Source: BS750m-G28 sp035527235 (lineage in GTDB: Archaea > Thermoproteota > Bathyarchaeia > TCS64). From it: a stretch of DNA of 15,584 nucleotides. The translations under genes and the position numbers were made by a program. The notes beneath the pieces were generated by a model. That model did no database searches. It had not been told where the DNA came from and saw only the letters and a program-made list of their open reading frames with translations. This document shows, piece by piece, positions 6,602-14,247 of the stretch. Where the stretch lies: the NCBI GenBank assembly GCA_035527235.1, contig DATLAV010000092.1, positions 1 to 15,584 of the forward strand, in the 5' to 3' direction. Numbering within the stretch: position 1 is the stretch's first letter; every line of letters begins with the position of its first letter.

Positions 6602-7817
6602 GGGGGACATTTCTCAGCGTCTCAGGCACCTTGAACGCAAGCAGCGGAACCCTCAGGAAGACCTCCAAGACAAGGGGTATCAGGAAGATGAGGCTCGGGT
6701 TGAAGTCCTTGTAGAGGATCCCCCCGAGGATGGGGGTGGGGATACGGACGATGGCGTTGATGGTGTTGGTGACCCCAAGCCACCTCCCCCTCTGCTCGGG
6801 GGGCACCAGCTCAAGGCTCCAAGTCTGGAAGGTGTTACCGCTCATGCTGATCCCCCTGCAGATCCACGCCACGATGAGCCAGTAAGGGTGGGGGGCGAAG
6901 ACCAGGATCAGCATTCACAGGAACCTGAAGGGCCTGGTGATCAGGACGGCGAGCCTCCTCCCCCTGGTGTCGGCGAGCCTACTCATGGGGAGCGAGAACA
7001 CGATCATGACGATGGTCGAGGCGGTCGTCAGCAGCCCCAGGGTGAGGGCGTCCGCCCCCTTCACGTCCTTTGCGTAGAGGAAGGTGAAGGACATGAACAT
7101 CCCCATGATGAAGGAGCCGAGGGCGCTCTGGGCGATCCAGGCGTAGAGCCCCTCACCGCCCTTGAAGACCTCCCTGAAGTCCTGGACGAAGGAGGACTTC
7201 TTTTCTCGAAGTTCAGGCGGCACGTCGTAGAGCTTCATGTACACGTACGAGTAGATGACCAGGAGCCCCGCCAGCCGCACATAGAAGAGGGGCCTGATGC
7301 CCTCAACGGTGAGCCCTCCGAAGTAGTCGATGATGAGGGCGGCGGGTATTGGCGCCACGATCCCGATGACTTGGGCGATGACGGAGCGGAAGGCGAAGCC
7401 CTGGGCCCGGTCTTCGTCCTTGAGCCCCTTGGAGATCATGATAGTCTGACTTCTCATCATCAGGGCCTGCATGAAGGGATTCAGAAGCATGGCTAGGAGG
7501 ATCCAGGTCCAGTCCCGGGCGAAGGCGTAGAGGGCGATGTTGATTATCTGGATCGCCATCCCGACGCCCATGATCATCTTCAGGTTGTACCTGTCGTTGA
7601 CCTAGCCCGCAGGCATCGAGATGAGGGTGTTCACGATGCTGCCGAGGCTGCTCATCCAGCCCAAGGTGACCGAGTCGGCGCCCAGCTCCGTCGTGTAGAT
7701 GGAAGAGTAGCTGCTGGTCAGGTTTATCAAGAAGGTGGCGCCCGCGGATCGTATGAGGATCATCCGATAGTTGTGACTCCGCCTTCACAGGAAGTCACGT
7801 GCACTCCGGAGGATCAT
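6588..7817 (-). pseudogene. MFS transporter with three in-frame stop codons
   Basis: The minus strand encodes one continuous frame of about 410 codons, the normal length for a 12-helix major facilitator transporter. Three stops interrupt it: TGA at 7787-7785, TAG at 7604-7602 and TGA at 6917-6915. There is no frameshift. The protein reads through them as MILRSARDFL*RRSHNYR, then MPAG*VNDRY (the family's loop 2-3 motif A, usually like PAGxLADRY), then ITRPFRFL*MLILVF. All three would suit tryptophan and are one G-to-A change from TGG. The longest intact piece is 220 residues (7577-6915), too short for a working carrier. An ATG at 7817 is the likely original start, with a GTG just upstream. The substrate cannot be named. 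I read it as a recently dead gene, because everything else is well preserved. Confidence 0.75.
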
Positions 7818-7864
7818 CACATACAACCCAGTCTGAAAGACTCTGCTTGCGTGTACCCTCCTCG

Positions 7865-7908
7865 TAATAAACAGTTCCCCAGCGATCAACCCTATTAGGG
7901 GGGAGGGG
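7865..7908 (+). promoter_or_regulatory. promoter and Shine-Dalgarno of the M42 peptidase gene
   Basis: TAATAAAC at 7865-7872 is the only A+T-rich core upstream. GGAGGGGT at 7902-7909 is a strong ribosome-binding site, nine bases before the TTG at 7918 and 18 before the ATG at 7927. The spacing favours TTG, whereas family alignment would accept either start. The same region must drive the divergent transporter gene. Confidence 0.4.
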
Positions 7909-7917
7909 TTACACCCA

Positions 7918-9021
7918 TTGAAACCAATGACATTGGACGTTTACGAGGTCCTGAAGGACCTCATGGGAGCACCCGCCGTCACGGGCTTCGAGGAGCAGCG
8001 GCGGAAGAGGGTCATAGAGCAGTACTCCAAGTACTGCGACACCGTGTCGGTGGACGTGATAGGGAACGTCATAGGGACCATCGGGGAAGGCGAGAGGTCG
8101 GTGATGCTCGCCGGCCACTACGACCAGATCGGCTTCATGGTGACCTACGTCGACGAGAAGGGGGACCTCAGGTTCAACCAGGTCGGGGGATGGGACCCCA
8201 GGGTCGCCTACGGCCTCAGGGTCAAGGTCTGGGTCGGTGACGGCCCCGAGGACTACGTCCTGGGCGTCATCGCCACGAAGGCACCTCACCTCTCCGACGC
8301 CAAAGAGAGGGAGAAGGTCCCCACTCTGAAGGAGATGCGCATCGACATAGGCGCCAAGGACAAGGAGGAGGCCGAGGCCTGGGGAGTCAAAATAGGCTGC
8401 CCCGTCACGCCGGACGCCGAGCTGACGAGCCTGGGGAAGGGCAGCGACCTCATCCTCGCCCCCGCCTTCGACGACATCTGCGCCGTGGCATCATTCATGG
8501 TCGCACTTGACGAGTTGAGCAGGGACCCCCCGGAGAACCTGAAGGTCCACGTCGTCGCCACCGTCCAGGAGGAGGTGGGGCTGAGGGGGGCCACCGTCTC
8601 AGGCTACAACCTGAACCCGTGGTGCACCATCGCCGTCGACGTCACCCACGCGGTATCACCCGGGGTGGACGCCCCCACGGTCGAGGGCGTTGAGCTGGGC
8701 AAGGGGGGCGTCGTCGGTATGGGCGCCAACTTTACCAGGGCCCTCTGGGAGATGATGGGGAAGGCGGCCGAGGAGGGAGGCATCCCCTACCAGATGGAGG
8801 GCTACCCGTCGCGTAGCGGTACGGACGCCTGGACCCTCCAGGTGCTCAGGGGCGGGACTATCAGCGGTCTCGTCTCTGTTCCCAACAGGTACATGCACTC
8901 CATCAACGAGGTGGTGAGCCTGAAGGACCTGGAGAACATCGGCAAGCTCCTCGCCGCGACCATCAGGGCCCTCGGGAAGAGCGACCTGAAGCACAACGTC
9001 GAGGTCTACCGGAGAGGCTGA
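7918..9021 (+). CDS. M42 family metallo-aminopeptidase
   Basis: 367 residues from TTG. The M42 family (TET aminopeptidases, also called endoglucanase M, FrvX or YsdC in databases) forms large tetrahedral particles that trim peptides to free amino acids. Binuclear metal ligands are visible in order: H67 and D69 (AGHYDQIG), bridging D185 (AFDDICAV), catalytic E218 and ligand E219 (VQEEVG), D241 (VDVTHA), and H327 in VPNRYMHSINEVV. The GTDA block (301-304) and the apical-domain insertion between about 72 and 165 are also typical. The first motif carries GHYDQ where many relatives have AHMDE, but the ligands are kept. An alternative ATG at 7927 would remove three residues. M42 members cannot be given acidic, lysine or leucine specificity by eye. 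It lies 64 bases before the M20 gene, with a separate promoter likely. Confidence 0.9.
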   Translation: MKPMTLDVYEVLKDLMGAPAVTGFEEQRRKRVIEQYSKYCDTVSVDVIGNVIGTIGEGERSVMLAGHYDQIGFMVTYVDEKGDLRFNQVGGWDPRVAYGLRVKVWVGDGPEDYVLGVIATKAPHLSDAKEREKVPTLKEMRIDIGAKDKEEAEAWGVKIGCPVTPDAELTSLGKGSDLILAPAFDDICAVASFMVALDELSRDPPENLKVHVVATVQEEVGLRGATVSGYNLNPWCTIAVDVTHAVSPGVDAPTVEGVELGKGGVVGMGANFTRALWEMMGKAAEEGGIPYQMEGYPSRSGTDAWTLQVLRGGTISGLVSVPNRYMHSINEVVSLKDLENIGKLLAATIRALGKSDLKHNVEVYRRG

Positions 9022-9045
9022 CCCCTCTCCCCACCCTATTGTAAC

Positions 9046-9054
9046 GATTAAATG
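9046..9054 (+). promoter_or_regulatory. TATA-like box upstream of the M20 gene
   Basis: GATTAAATG sits 32-40 bases before the M20 ATG in an otherwise G+C-rich gap of 64 bases. No strong Shine-Dalgarno is visible before 9086, so a short-leader transcript is likely. Confidence 0.35.
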
Positions 9055-9085
9055 AACCGAGCCCACCGTTAGTATCCGTGGGATC

Positions 9086-10255
9086 ATGACAGCTTTTAGT
9101 TCACGCGTCGACGAGAGGGGCACCGTTGAACTCCTGGGTCGACTGGTGGAGATCGACTCAGTCAACCCCTCCCTTGTGCCCGGGGCCGCCGGAGAGGGGG
9201 AGATCGCCAAGTTCCTGGACCAATACATGCAGGGCCTCGGCCTGAAGACGGACCTGGAGGAGGTGGCGCCATGCAGGTTCAACGTGATCGGCCTCCTGAA
9301 GGGCACGGGTGGGGGCCGAACGCTGATGCTCAACGGCCACACCGATACAGTCGGGGCCGACTACATGGAGATCGACCCCTTCGACCCCGTCGTGAAGGAG
9401 AGGAGGATGTACGGAAGGGGGACCTATGACATGAAGGGGGGCCTCGCTTCCCTCCTGGGGGCCGTGAAGGCGGTCGTAGAGTCGGGCGTCGAGTTGAAGG
9501 GAGATGTCATAATGGCGGCCGTCTGCGACGAGGAGTTCGCCAGCATCGGGACAGAGAAGGTCGTCGAGGGCTATATGGCGGACGCCGCCATCGTGGGGGA
9601 GCCCACTGAGCTCCAGATCGAGATCGCCCACAAGGGATTCGCCTGGATCGACATCGTGACGGAGGGGTTCGCCGCCCACGGGAGCGCCTGGGAGCTGGGG
9701 GTCGACGCGATCGCGAAGATGGGGAAGGTGCAGGTGGGCCTTGAGCGCCACCAAGGCGAGGTCCTCATGAAGAAGGTGCATGAGCTTGTGGGTCCGCCGT
9801 CGGTCCACTCCTCCATCATCGAGGGGGGGAGGGAGTTGAGCACCTACCCGGACCGCTGCAGGCTCCAGGTGGAGAGGAGGCTCATCCCCGGGGAGACGAG
9901 GGGAGACGTCGAGGAGGAACTCAAGGGGCTGCTGGAGTCGATCTCCGCGGACGACCCCAAGTTCAAGGGTAGCTACGAGATCACCTTCTTCAGGGGCCCC
10001 ATGGAGGTCCCCCGGGAGGAGGCGATCTGCCAGATCCTCCGAGATAGCTCTAGGGAGATCACCGGGGAAGAGCCCGAGTTCATCGGAGCCGGGGGATGGC
10101 TCGACACCCAGATCATCTGGGAGAGTGGGACGCCCGCGGTCGCCTTCGGTCCCGGGGGATACGGGGCCCACGGCGCCGTGGAGTACGTCGACATCGACTC
10201 CGTCACCGGTGCGTCCAGGATAGTTGAGAGGGCGATCCACCTCTTCTGCGGCTGA
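9086..10255 (+). CDS. M20 family amidohydrolase (ArgE/DapE/ACY1-like deacylase)
   Basis: 389 residues. It is a zinc-dependent amidohydrolase of the M20 clan, whose members remove acyl groups from amino acids (acetylornithine, succinyl-diaminopimelate, LysW-lysine) or cleave dipeptides. Metal ligands and catalytic residues are visible: H85 and D87 (NGHTDTV), bridging D115 (YDMKGG), base E149 and ligand E150 (CDEEFASIGT), E172 (VGEPTEL) and H362 near the C-terminus (GYGAHGAVEYV). H198 lies in the dimerisation insert (about 183-300). Length is standard. The gene precedes aspartate kinase and aspartate-semialdehyde dehydrogenase, which might hint at DapE in lysine synthesis. However, no other dap or lysW gene is present and the gene has a separate promoter, so I leave the substrate open. 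Confidence 0.87.
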   Translation: MTAFSSRVDERGTVELLGRLVEIDSVNPSLVPGAAGEGEIAKFLDQYMQGLGLKTDLEEVAPCRFNVIGLLKGTGGGRTLMLNGHTDTVGADYMEIDPFDPVVKERRMYGRGTYDMKGGLASLLGAVKAVVESGVELKGDVIMAAVCDEEFASIGTEKVVEGYMADAAIVGEPTELQIEIAHKGFAWIDIVTEGFAAHGSAWELGVDAIAKMGKVQVGLERHQGEVLMKKVHELVGPPSVHSSIIEGGRELSTYPDRCRLQVERRLIPGETRGDVEEELKGLLESISADDPKFKGSYEITFFRGPMEVPREEAICQILRDSSREITGEEPEFIGAGGWLDTQIIWESGTPAVAFGPGGYGAHGAVEYVDIDSVTGASRIVERAIHLFCG

Positions 10256-10265
10256 TCGGCGCCCT

Positions 10266-10287
10266 AAATATTCTTCAAGGAATATTT
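10266..10287. repeat. 8-base inverted repeat before the homocysteine cluster
   Basis: AAATATTC (10266-10273) and GAATATTT (10280-10287) are exact reverse complements, separated by TTCAAG. The repeat lies 10 bases after the M20 stop and just upstream of the cluster's TATA-like region. It could be an operator for a sulfur- or methionine-responsive regulator, or a weak hairpin ending the M20 transcript (a T-rich tract follows). Confidence 0.45.
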
Positions 10288-10293
10288 CTTTCA

Positions 10294-10343
10294 GATATTT
10301 ATTTATGTACGAATATGGGTTACTAGTCCCCATTCAAGGAGGG
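10294..10343 (+). promoter_or_regulatory. promoter and Shine-Dalgarno of the homocysteine cluster
   Basis: GATATTTATTTATG at 10294-10307 is a clear A+T-rich box A candidate about 40-50 bases before the ATG at 10346. AAGGAGGG at 10336-10343 is close to an ideal Shine-Dalgarno and points at that ATG, two bases on. This matters because that ATG is one base out of frame with the gene it should start. Confidence 0.55.
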
Positions 10344-10345
10344 AA

Positions 10346-11877
10346 ATGACCTCAACATCAATCCATCCAAGGAGCGTAACGCTCGGACTATTGAAGAGAT
10401 CAACGAGAAGATCCGGAACGGCGACGTTCAGGTTCTAACTGTTTCTGAGATGAAGGCCCTCGTGGAGAGCAGCGGAGTCCAGGTCGCGTTCAAGGACGTG
10501 GACGTGGTCACCACTGGCACCTTCGGGGCGATGTGCTCATCGGGAGCCGTAATCAACATCGGCCACGCCGATCCGCCCATCAAAATTGGAAGGGCGTGGA
10601 TCAATGACGTGCCGGTGAGCCACCCCGGGGCAGCCGTTGACCTGTTCATAGGGGCAACCCAGATGTCGGAGACCCGGCCGTTCGAGTACGGCGGGGGCCA
10701 CGTCATCGAGGACCTCATCAGGGGCAGGGAGGTGGAGCTGAGGGCGACGGCTCAGGGGACGGACTGCTACCCCCGAACCAGGCTCGAGGTGACCCTCACA
10801 AAAGACGACCTGAACCAGTTTCAGATGCTCAATTTTAGGAACGGGTACCAGAGGTACTCCTGCGCCACCAACGGCAGGGACGAGACCATCTACACCTACA
10901 TGGGTAAGCTCCTGCCCAAGTACAGGAACGCCAACTACTCCGGATCGGGGGAGCTGAACCCCCTCACCAACGACCCGGACTACGAGACCATCGGCCTCGG
11001 GACACGTATCTTCCTCAACGGGGGCGTCGGCTACGTCATCGGCGAGGGAACCCAGCACAGCCCGGGGAGCGGCTTCGGGAACATCATGGTGAAGGGGGAC
11101 GCCAAGGCCATGAACGCCGAGTTCTTGCGGGGCGCGGCGTTCACCAACTACGGCACGACCCTCTACAACGGCATCGGGATACCCATTCCCATCCTGAACG
11201 AGGGCATCGTCCGCAAGGTGGCGATACGGGACGAGGAGATCTACACGGACATCGTCGACTACGGGGTGCCGCGGAGGGACAAGCCCACCCTGGGAACCGT
11301 TAACTACGAGACCCTCAAGTCGGGCAGGGTCACCATCGAGGACAGGTCCGTGAAGGTGAGCTCCATGTCGAGCCTGAAAAAGGCGTACGCCATCTCGAAG
11401 ACCCTCAGGGACTGGATCGCCAAGGGCCGTTTCTACCTGACGGCGCCCATAGAGAGGCTGCCAACGGACACGGTGTTCAAGCCCATGAGGCAGCCCAAGG
11501 GGTCCGCCTTCGTCGAGGACATAATCCACGAGGCCGTCACCTGCAGAGAGGACGAGGAGATCGAGGAGGTCGCTAGGCGCCTCGTCACCAGGAACGCCAA
11601 CCACCTGGTGGTCGTCGACGGCGAGGGGAGGCTCAGCGGCATCGTCACCTCCTGGGACATCACAAAGTCCATCGCCAACGGCAGGGGGACCCTGAGGGAC
11701 TTCATCGTCAGGGAGGTCCACATCGCCTCCCTCAACGAGCCCCTGGAGACGGCGTCGAGGAGGCTGGCGGAGCACAACATCTCGGCCCTCCCGGTGATCG
11801 ACGGTGAGGGGCGGGTCCTCGGCATCGTGACCTCGGAGGACATCTCCAAGCTTTTGGGGGGTGGCCGCCTCGGTTAG
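10346..11877 (+). CDS. DUF39-CBS protein, L-aspartate semialdehyde sulfurtransferase (homocysteine biosynthesis), apparent frameshift at the start
   Basis: Homologue of Methanosarcina MA1821 (COG1900), which transfers sulfur onto aspartate semialdehyde to make homocysteine (EC 2.8.1.16). The uninterrupted ATG-started frame is 10450-11877 (475 residues), but family similarity begins earlier, at TIEEINEKIRNGDVQVLTVSE (codons from 10387). Counted from the ATG at 10450, the cysteines are C29 (FGAMCSSG) and C106 (GTDCYPR). Adding the missing 25 residues gives 54 and 131, matching the two essential cysteines reported for MA1821. The DUF39 core fills about 1-350 and two CBS motifs fill about 355-470, probably for nucleotide or S-adenosyl sensing. 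No ATG, GTG or TTG lies in frame between the upstream TAG (10324) and 10449. The ATG with the ideal ribosome-binding site, at 10346, is one base out of frame. Adding one G after it would give MDLNINPSKERNARTIEEI. The stop overlaps the next gene by 17 bases. Confidence 0.88.
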
Positions 11878-12262
11878 GGTGATGCTCAGGTTCTCCAAGG
11901 AGATCGTGGACAGGCCCATCACATCCCAGGTCATCCTGGAGCAGGGGGTGCCCGTGAACATTCTCAGCGCCCACATGAACCAGCAGGGCGGGGAGATCCT
12001 CGCCGAGATCGACGCAGAGCACGCCGAGGGGGTCATAAAGGCGTTCAGGGAGAGGAAAGTCACCGTCGACGTCCGCAGGCTCATCGAGAAGGACGACGAC
12101 AAGTGCGTCGACTGTGGAGCCTGCGTTTCCATCTGCCCCATGGACGCCCTCACCTTCGACGACGACCACTCCGTCGCCCTCCACGAGGACAGGTGCAACG
12201 GCGTCACCTGCGGCCTCTGCGTGAACACCTGCCCCCAGAGGGCCATCAGGCTCATCGGCTGA
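11861..12262 (+). CDS. NIL-domain ferredoxin of homocysteine biosynthesis
   Basis: 133 residues, homologous in layout to MA1822. It is the proposed electron donor to the DUF39 sulfurtransferase, reducing the persulfide or thio-intermediate so that homocysteine is released. Residues 4-75 form a NIL domain (ACT-like, also found in methionine importers), beginning VRVMLRFSKEIVDRPI. Two [4Fe-4S] motifs follow: C82/C85/C88/C92 (CVDCGACVSICP) and C112/C117/C120/C124 (CNGVTCGLCVNTCP). The second has four residues instead of the usual two between its first cysteines. Cytosolic, with no signal peptide. The start is a GTG at 11861 inside the end of the upstream gene. A later in-frame GTG/ATG (VML) would cut the first strand of the NIL domain. 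The 17-base overlap points to coupled translation with the DUF39 protein. Confidence 0.9.
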   Translation: MAASVRVMLRFSKEIVDRPITSQVILEQGVPVNILSAHMNQQGGEILAEIDAEHAEGVIKAFRERKVTVDVRRLIEKDDDKCVDCGACVSICPMDALTFDDDHSVALHEDRCNGVTCGLCVNTCPQRAIRLIG

Positions 12263-12272
12263 GGGGGAGAAC

Positions 12273-13025
12273 ATGATCAACGGCTTGGCGGGGCTGCACA
12301 GGAGATCCTACCTGATCGGGGAGTCCCAGGGAACTATAATCTCCGACAGGGAGGAGGCGGTTCAACGGGCCGTAGAGGTCATCAGGCATCAGAGGGGGGA
12401 GCTCATGCTCTATATCAGGGAGTTCAAGGAGTTCCAGCTCGCCCTCGACCCCCTTGAAGCACCTGAGGGGCCGAGAGTGGTGAAGTTCATGGCGGAGCAC
12501 TCCAAGGCGGCTGGCGTTGGGCCCATGGCCGCGGTGGCCGGAGTCCTGGCGGACCTCGCCGTCGAGGAGATGCTCAAGGCGGGAGCCAGCGTCGCCGTGG
12601 TCGAGAACGGCGGAGAGGCCGCATTCACATCGGACAGGCCCGTGAACATAGCCCTACAAGCCGGTGACGCCCCACTCTCCAAGCGGATCGGATTCAAATT
12701 GGGGGAGTTCCCGGTGGGCGTTGCCACGAGCTCAGGACTTTTCAGCCACGCACTGAGCTTCGGGGAGGCCGAGGCGGTCACAGTCTTCGCTGAGAGCGCC
12801 GGCCTCGCTGACGCCGCTGCGACCGCTGTCGGGAACGTGGTGAAAGGGGATGACGAGCAGTACGCCGCTAGGCTTGGCGTGGACACTGGCCTCTCCATCG
12901 AGGGCGTCAGAGGGGTCTTCGTGCTCTATAGGGGAGCCGTCGGTATGGGGGGGAGGGTGCCGTCCATCATAGGCGTCGACCCTGGCGACCCCAAGGAGCT
13001 CTCCATCGAGATAGGGAGGCGATGA
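12273..13025 (+). CDS. UPF0280 family protein (COG2122), sulfide assimilation accessory protein
   Basis: 250 residues, UPF0280/COG2122, a family related in fold to the ApbE flavin transferases. The Methanosarcina member MA1715 is needed for efficient homocysteine synthesis at low sulfide, so it probably helps deliver sulfur to the DUF39 enzyme. Its exact chemistry is not settled. Visible family blocks are YLIGESQGTIISD near the start (13-25), a central glycine/alanine-rich MAAVAGVLADLAVEEM (84-99), VVENGGEAAF (109-118) and the C-terminal RGAVGMGGRVPSIIG. No cysteine is present that could carry a persulfide. The ATG at 12273 follows GAGGGGGAGA, and the gap from the upstream stop is ten bases. 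The stop comes one base before the lysC start, so the operon continues. Confidence 0.88.
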   Translation: MINGLAGLHRRSYLIGESQGTIISDREEAVQRAVEVIRHQRGELMLYIREFKEFQLALDPLEAPEGPRVVKFMAEHSKAAGVGPMAAVAGVLADLAVEEMLKAGASVAVVENGGEAAFTSDRPVNIALQAGDAPLSKRIGFKLGEFPVGVATSSGLFSHALSFGEAEAVTVFAESAGLADAAATAVGNVVKGDDEQYAARLGVDTGLSIEGVRGVFVLYRGAVGMGGRVPSIIGVDPGDPKELSIEIGRR

Positions 13026-13026
13026 A

Positions 13027-14247
13027 TTGCCCAAGCTTCTCGTGGTCAAGTACGGTGGCTCCGTCCTGAACAGCGGGACGGCGATCAGGAGGGCCGCAGA
13101 GGCGGTCAGGGAGGAGCTGGGGAGGGGGAGCAGGATGGTCATCGTCGTCTCCGCGATGAAGGGGGTGACGGATCAGCTGCTCTCCGCCGCCGGTGAGATC
13201 TCCCCGGACACCCCGAGGGAGGTCGTCGACCACATCATCGGCCTCGGCGAGGAGCAGAGCGTCAGGCTCATGGCGTCGGCCCTCAAGTCAATGGGCGTCG
13301 ACGCCGTTGAAGTGACACCCCACACTCCGAGCTGGCCCATCGTCACCGACGGTAACTACGGGGACGCTGAGCCGATACTTGAGGAGTGCGAGAGCCGAAC
13401 CGAGCTGGGGGTGAAGCCCCTCATCGAGAGGGGGCAGGTCCCCGTCGTCTGCGGCTTCGTCGGCAGGAGCCTTGACGGGAGCGTCACAACCCTCGGGAGG
13501 GGAGGAAGCGACACGACCGCCACCCTCCTCGCCCGGTGCCTCGGCGCCGACGAGATGGTACTCGTCAAGGACGTCGGGGGCATCTACTCGGCGGACCCCC
13601 GGAAGGTGAAGGGAGCCAGGCCCCTGGTGGAGATGAGCGCATGGGAGGCAAACCTCCTCGCGTCATCGGGGGCGAAGGTGCTCCACAGCAAGGTCTTCAG
13701 GTACAAACCTGACGGCCTCAGGATAAGGCTCGTCTCATACGAGCAGAGTCTGAACGGGAGCGGAACGGTTGTGAGCGGAACAATACCGGAGCTAGAGGTC
13801 GAGATCCACGACGAGAGGGTCGCGAAGCTGACCCTAGTCGGCGAAATTGCGTCTGATCCGGAGGGCCTTGCAGGGGTCTCCAAGCTGATAGTCGAGAGCG
13901 GGGGTATGGTTCTCTCCCTCAAGGGGATGAGGGACGCCTCGACGATGTTCGTCACAGGGGCCCTCGACGACGTGCTCAACGGGGTTCACCCCCTCGTAGT
14001 CTCCACGGAGAGCATCAAGGCGGTCTCTGGCACAGGCGGGCTGGCCCTCGTCAGGGTCCGAGGAAGGACGCTGGATGACGCCGCAGCTAGCGTGCATACA
14101 ATAGGCAAGGCCCTGTCCTCAACGGGCGTCATATTGAGGGATCTGGTCGTCGGGGAGTCGTCCGTCGACGCCTTCGTCGACTGGGAGAAGCGGTTTGAGG
14201 CCAAGAAAGTGATAGAGGAGCGCTTCAGGAGGAATAGAGATGAGTAA
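13027..14247 (+). CDS. lysC: aspartate kinase
   Basis: 406 residues. It phosphorylates L-aspartate to 4-aspartyl phosphate, the first step to lysine, threonine and methionine. The amino-acid kinase domain spans about 1-245, with the substrate/ATP motif KYGGSV (8-13), VVSAMKGVTDQ (40-50), TTLGRGGSDTTA (154-165) and KDVGGIYSADPR (181-192). The rest (about 255-395) is the tandem ACT regulatory region found in feedback-inhibited aspartokinases. No homoserine dehydrogenase domain is fused. The start is a TTG one base after the UPF0280 stop. The ATG at 13022 is out of frame, and MPKLLVVKYGG fits the family N-terminus. Its place between the homocysteine genes and asd suggests a dedicated supply of aspartate semialdehyde. 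Which amino acid inhibits it cannot be read by eye. Confidence 0.95.
   Translation: MPKLLVVKYGGSVLNSGTAIRRAAEAVREELGRGSRMVIVVSAMKGVTDQLLSAAGEISPDTPREVVDHIIGLGEEQSVRLMASALKSMGVDAVEVTPHTPSWPIVTDGNYGDAEPILEECESRTELGVKPLIERGQVPVVCGFVGRSLDGSVTTLGRGGSDTTATLLARCLGADEMVLVKDVGGIYSADPRKVKGARPLVEMSAWEANLLASSGAKVLHSKVFRYKPDGLRIRLVSYEQSLNGSGTVVSGTIPELEVEIHDERVAKLTLVGEIASDPEGLAGVSKLIVESGGMVLSLKGMRDASTMFVTGALDDVLNGVHPLVVSTESIKAVSGTGGLALVRVRGRTLDDAAASVHTIGKALSSTGVILRDLVVGESSVDAFVDWEKRFEAKKVIEERFRRNRDE

Noticed and set aside
6600..7496. Plus-strand open frame of 298 codons opposite the MFS gene
   Set aside because: It is a low-complexity Gly/Glu/Asp/Pro/His-rich shadow of the minus-strand transporter, which has clear family motifs.
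6588..7817. Genome-wide reassignment of TGA or TAG to tryptophan or another amino acid
   Set aside because: Many intact genes here end in TGA (alaX, lemA, both DUF4438 genes, M42, M20, NIL-ferredoxin, UPF0280) or TAG (htpX, zinc-ribbon gene, DUF39 gene, asd) at the normal family C-terminus, and TGG is used freely.
6588..7817. Selenocysteine at the TGA codons of the transporter
   Set aside because: The positions are in loops or helices of an MFS protein with no redox role, the third stop is TAG, and no SECIS-like hairpin was apparent.
9158..10333. Minus-strand open frame of 391 codons opposite the M20 gene
   Set aside because: Shadow of the M20 gene. It shows no recognisable domain and a skewed composition.
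10537..12255. Minus-strand open frame of 572 codons opposite the DUF39 and ferredoxin genes
   Set aside because: It arises from G+C-rich codon bias. Its translation is low-complexity (many V, D, P, L, R) and the plus strand carries unmistakable enzyme motifs.
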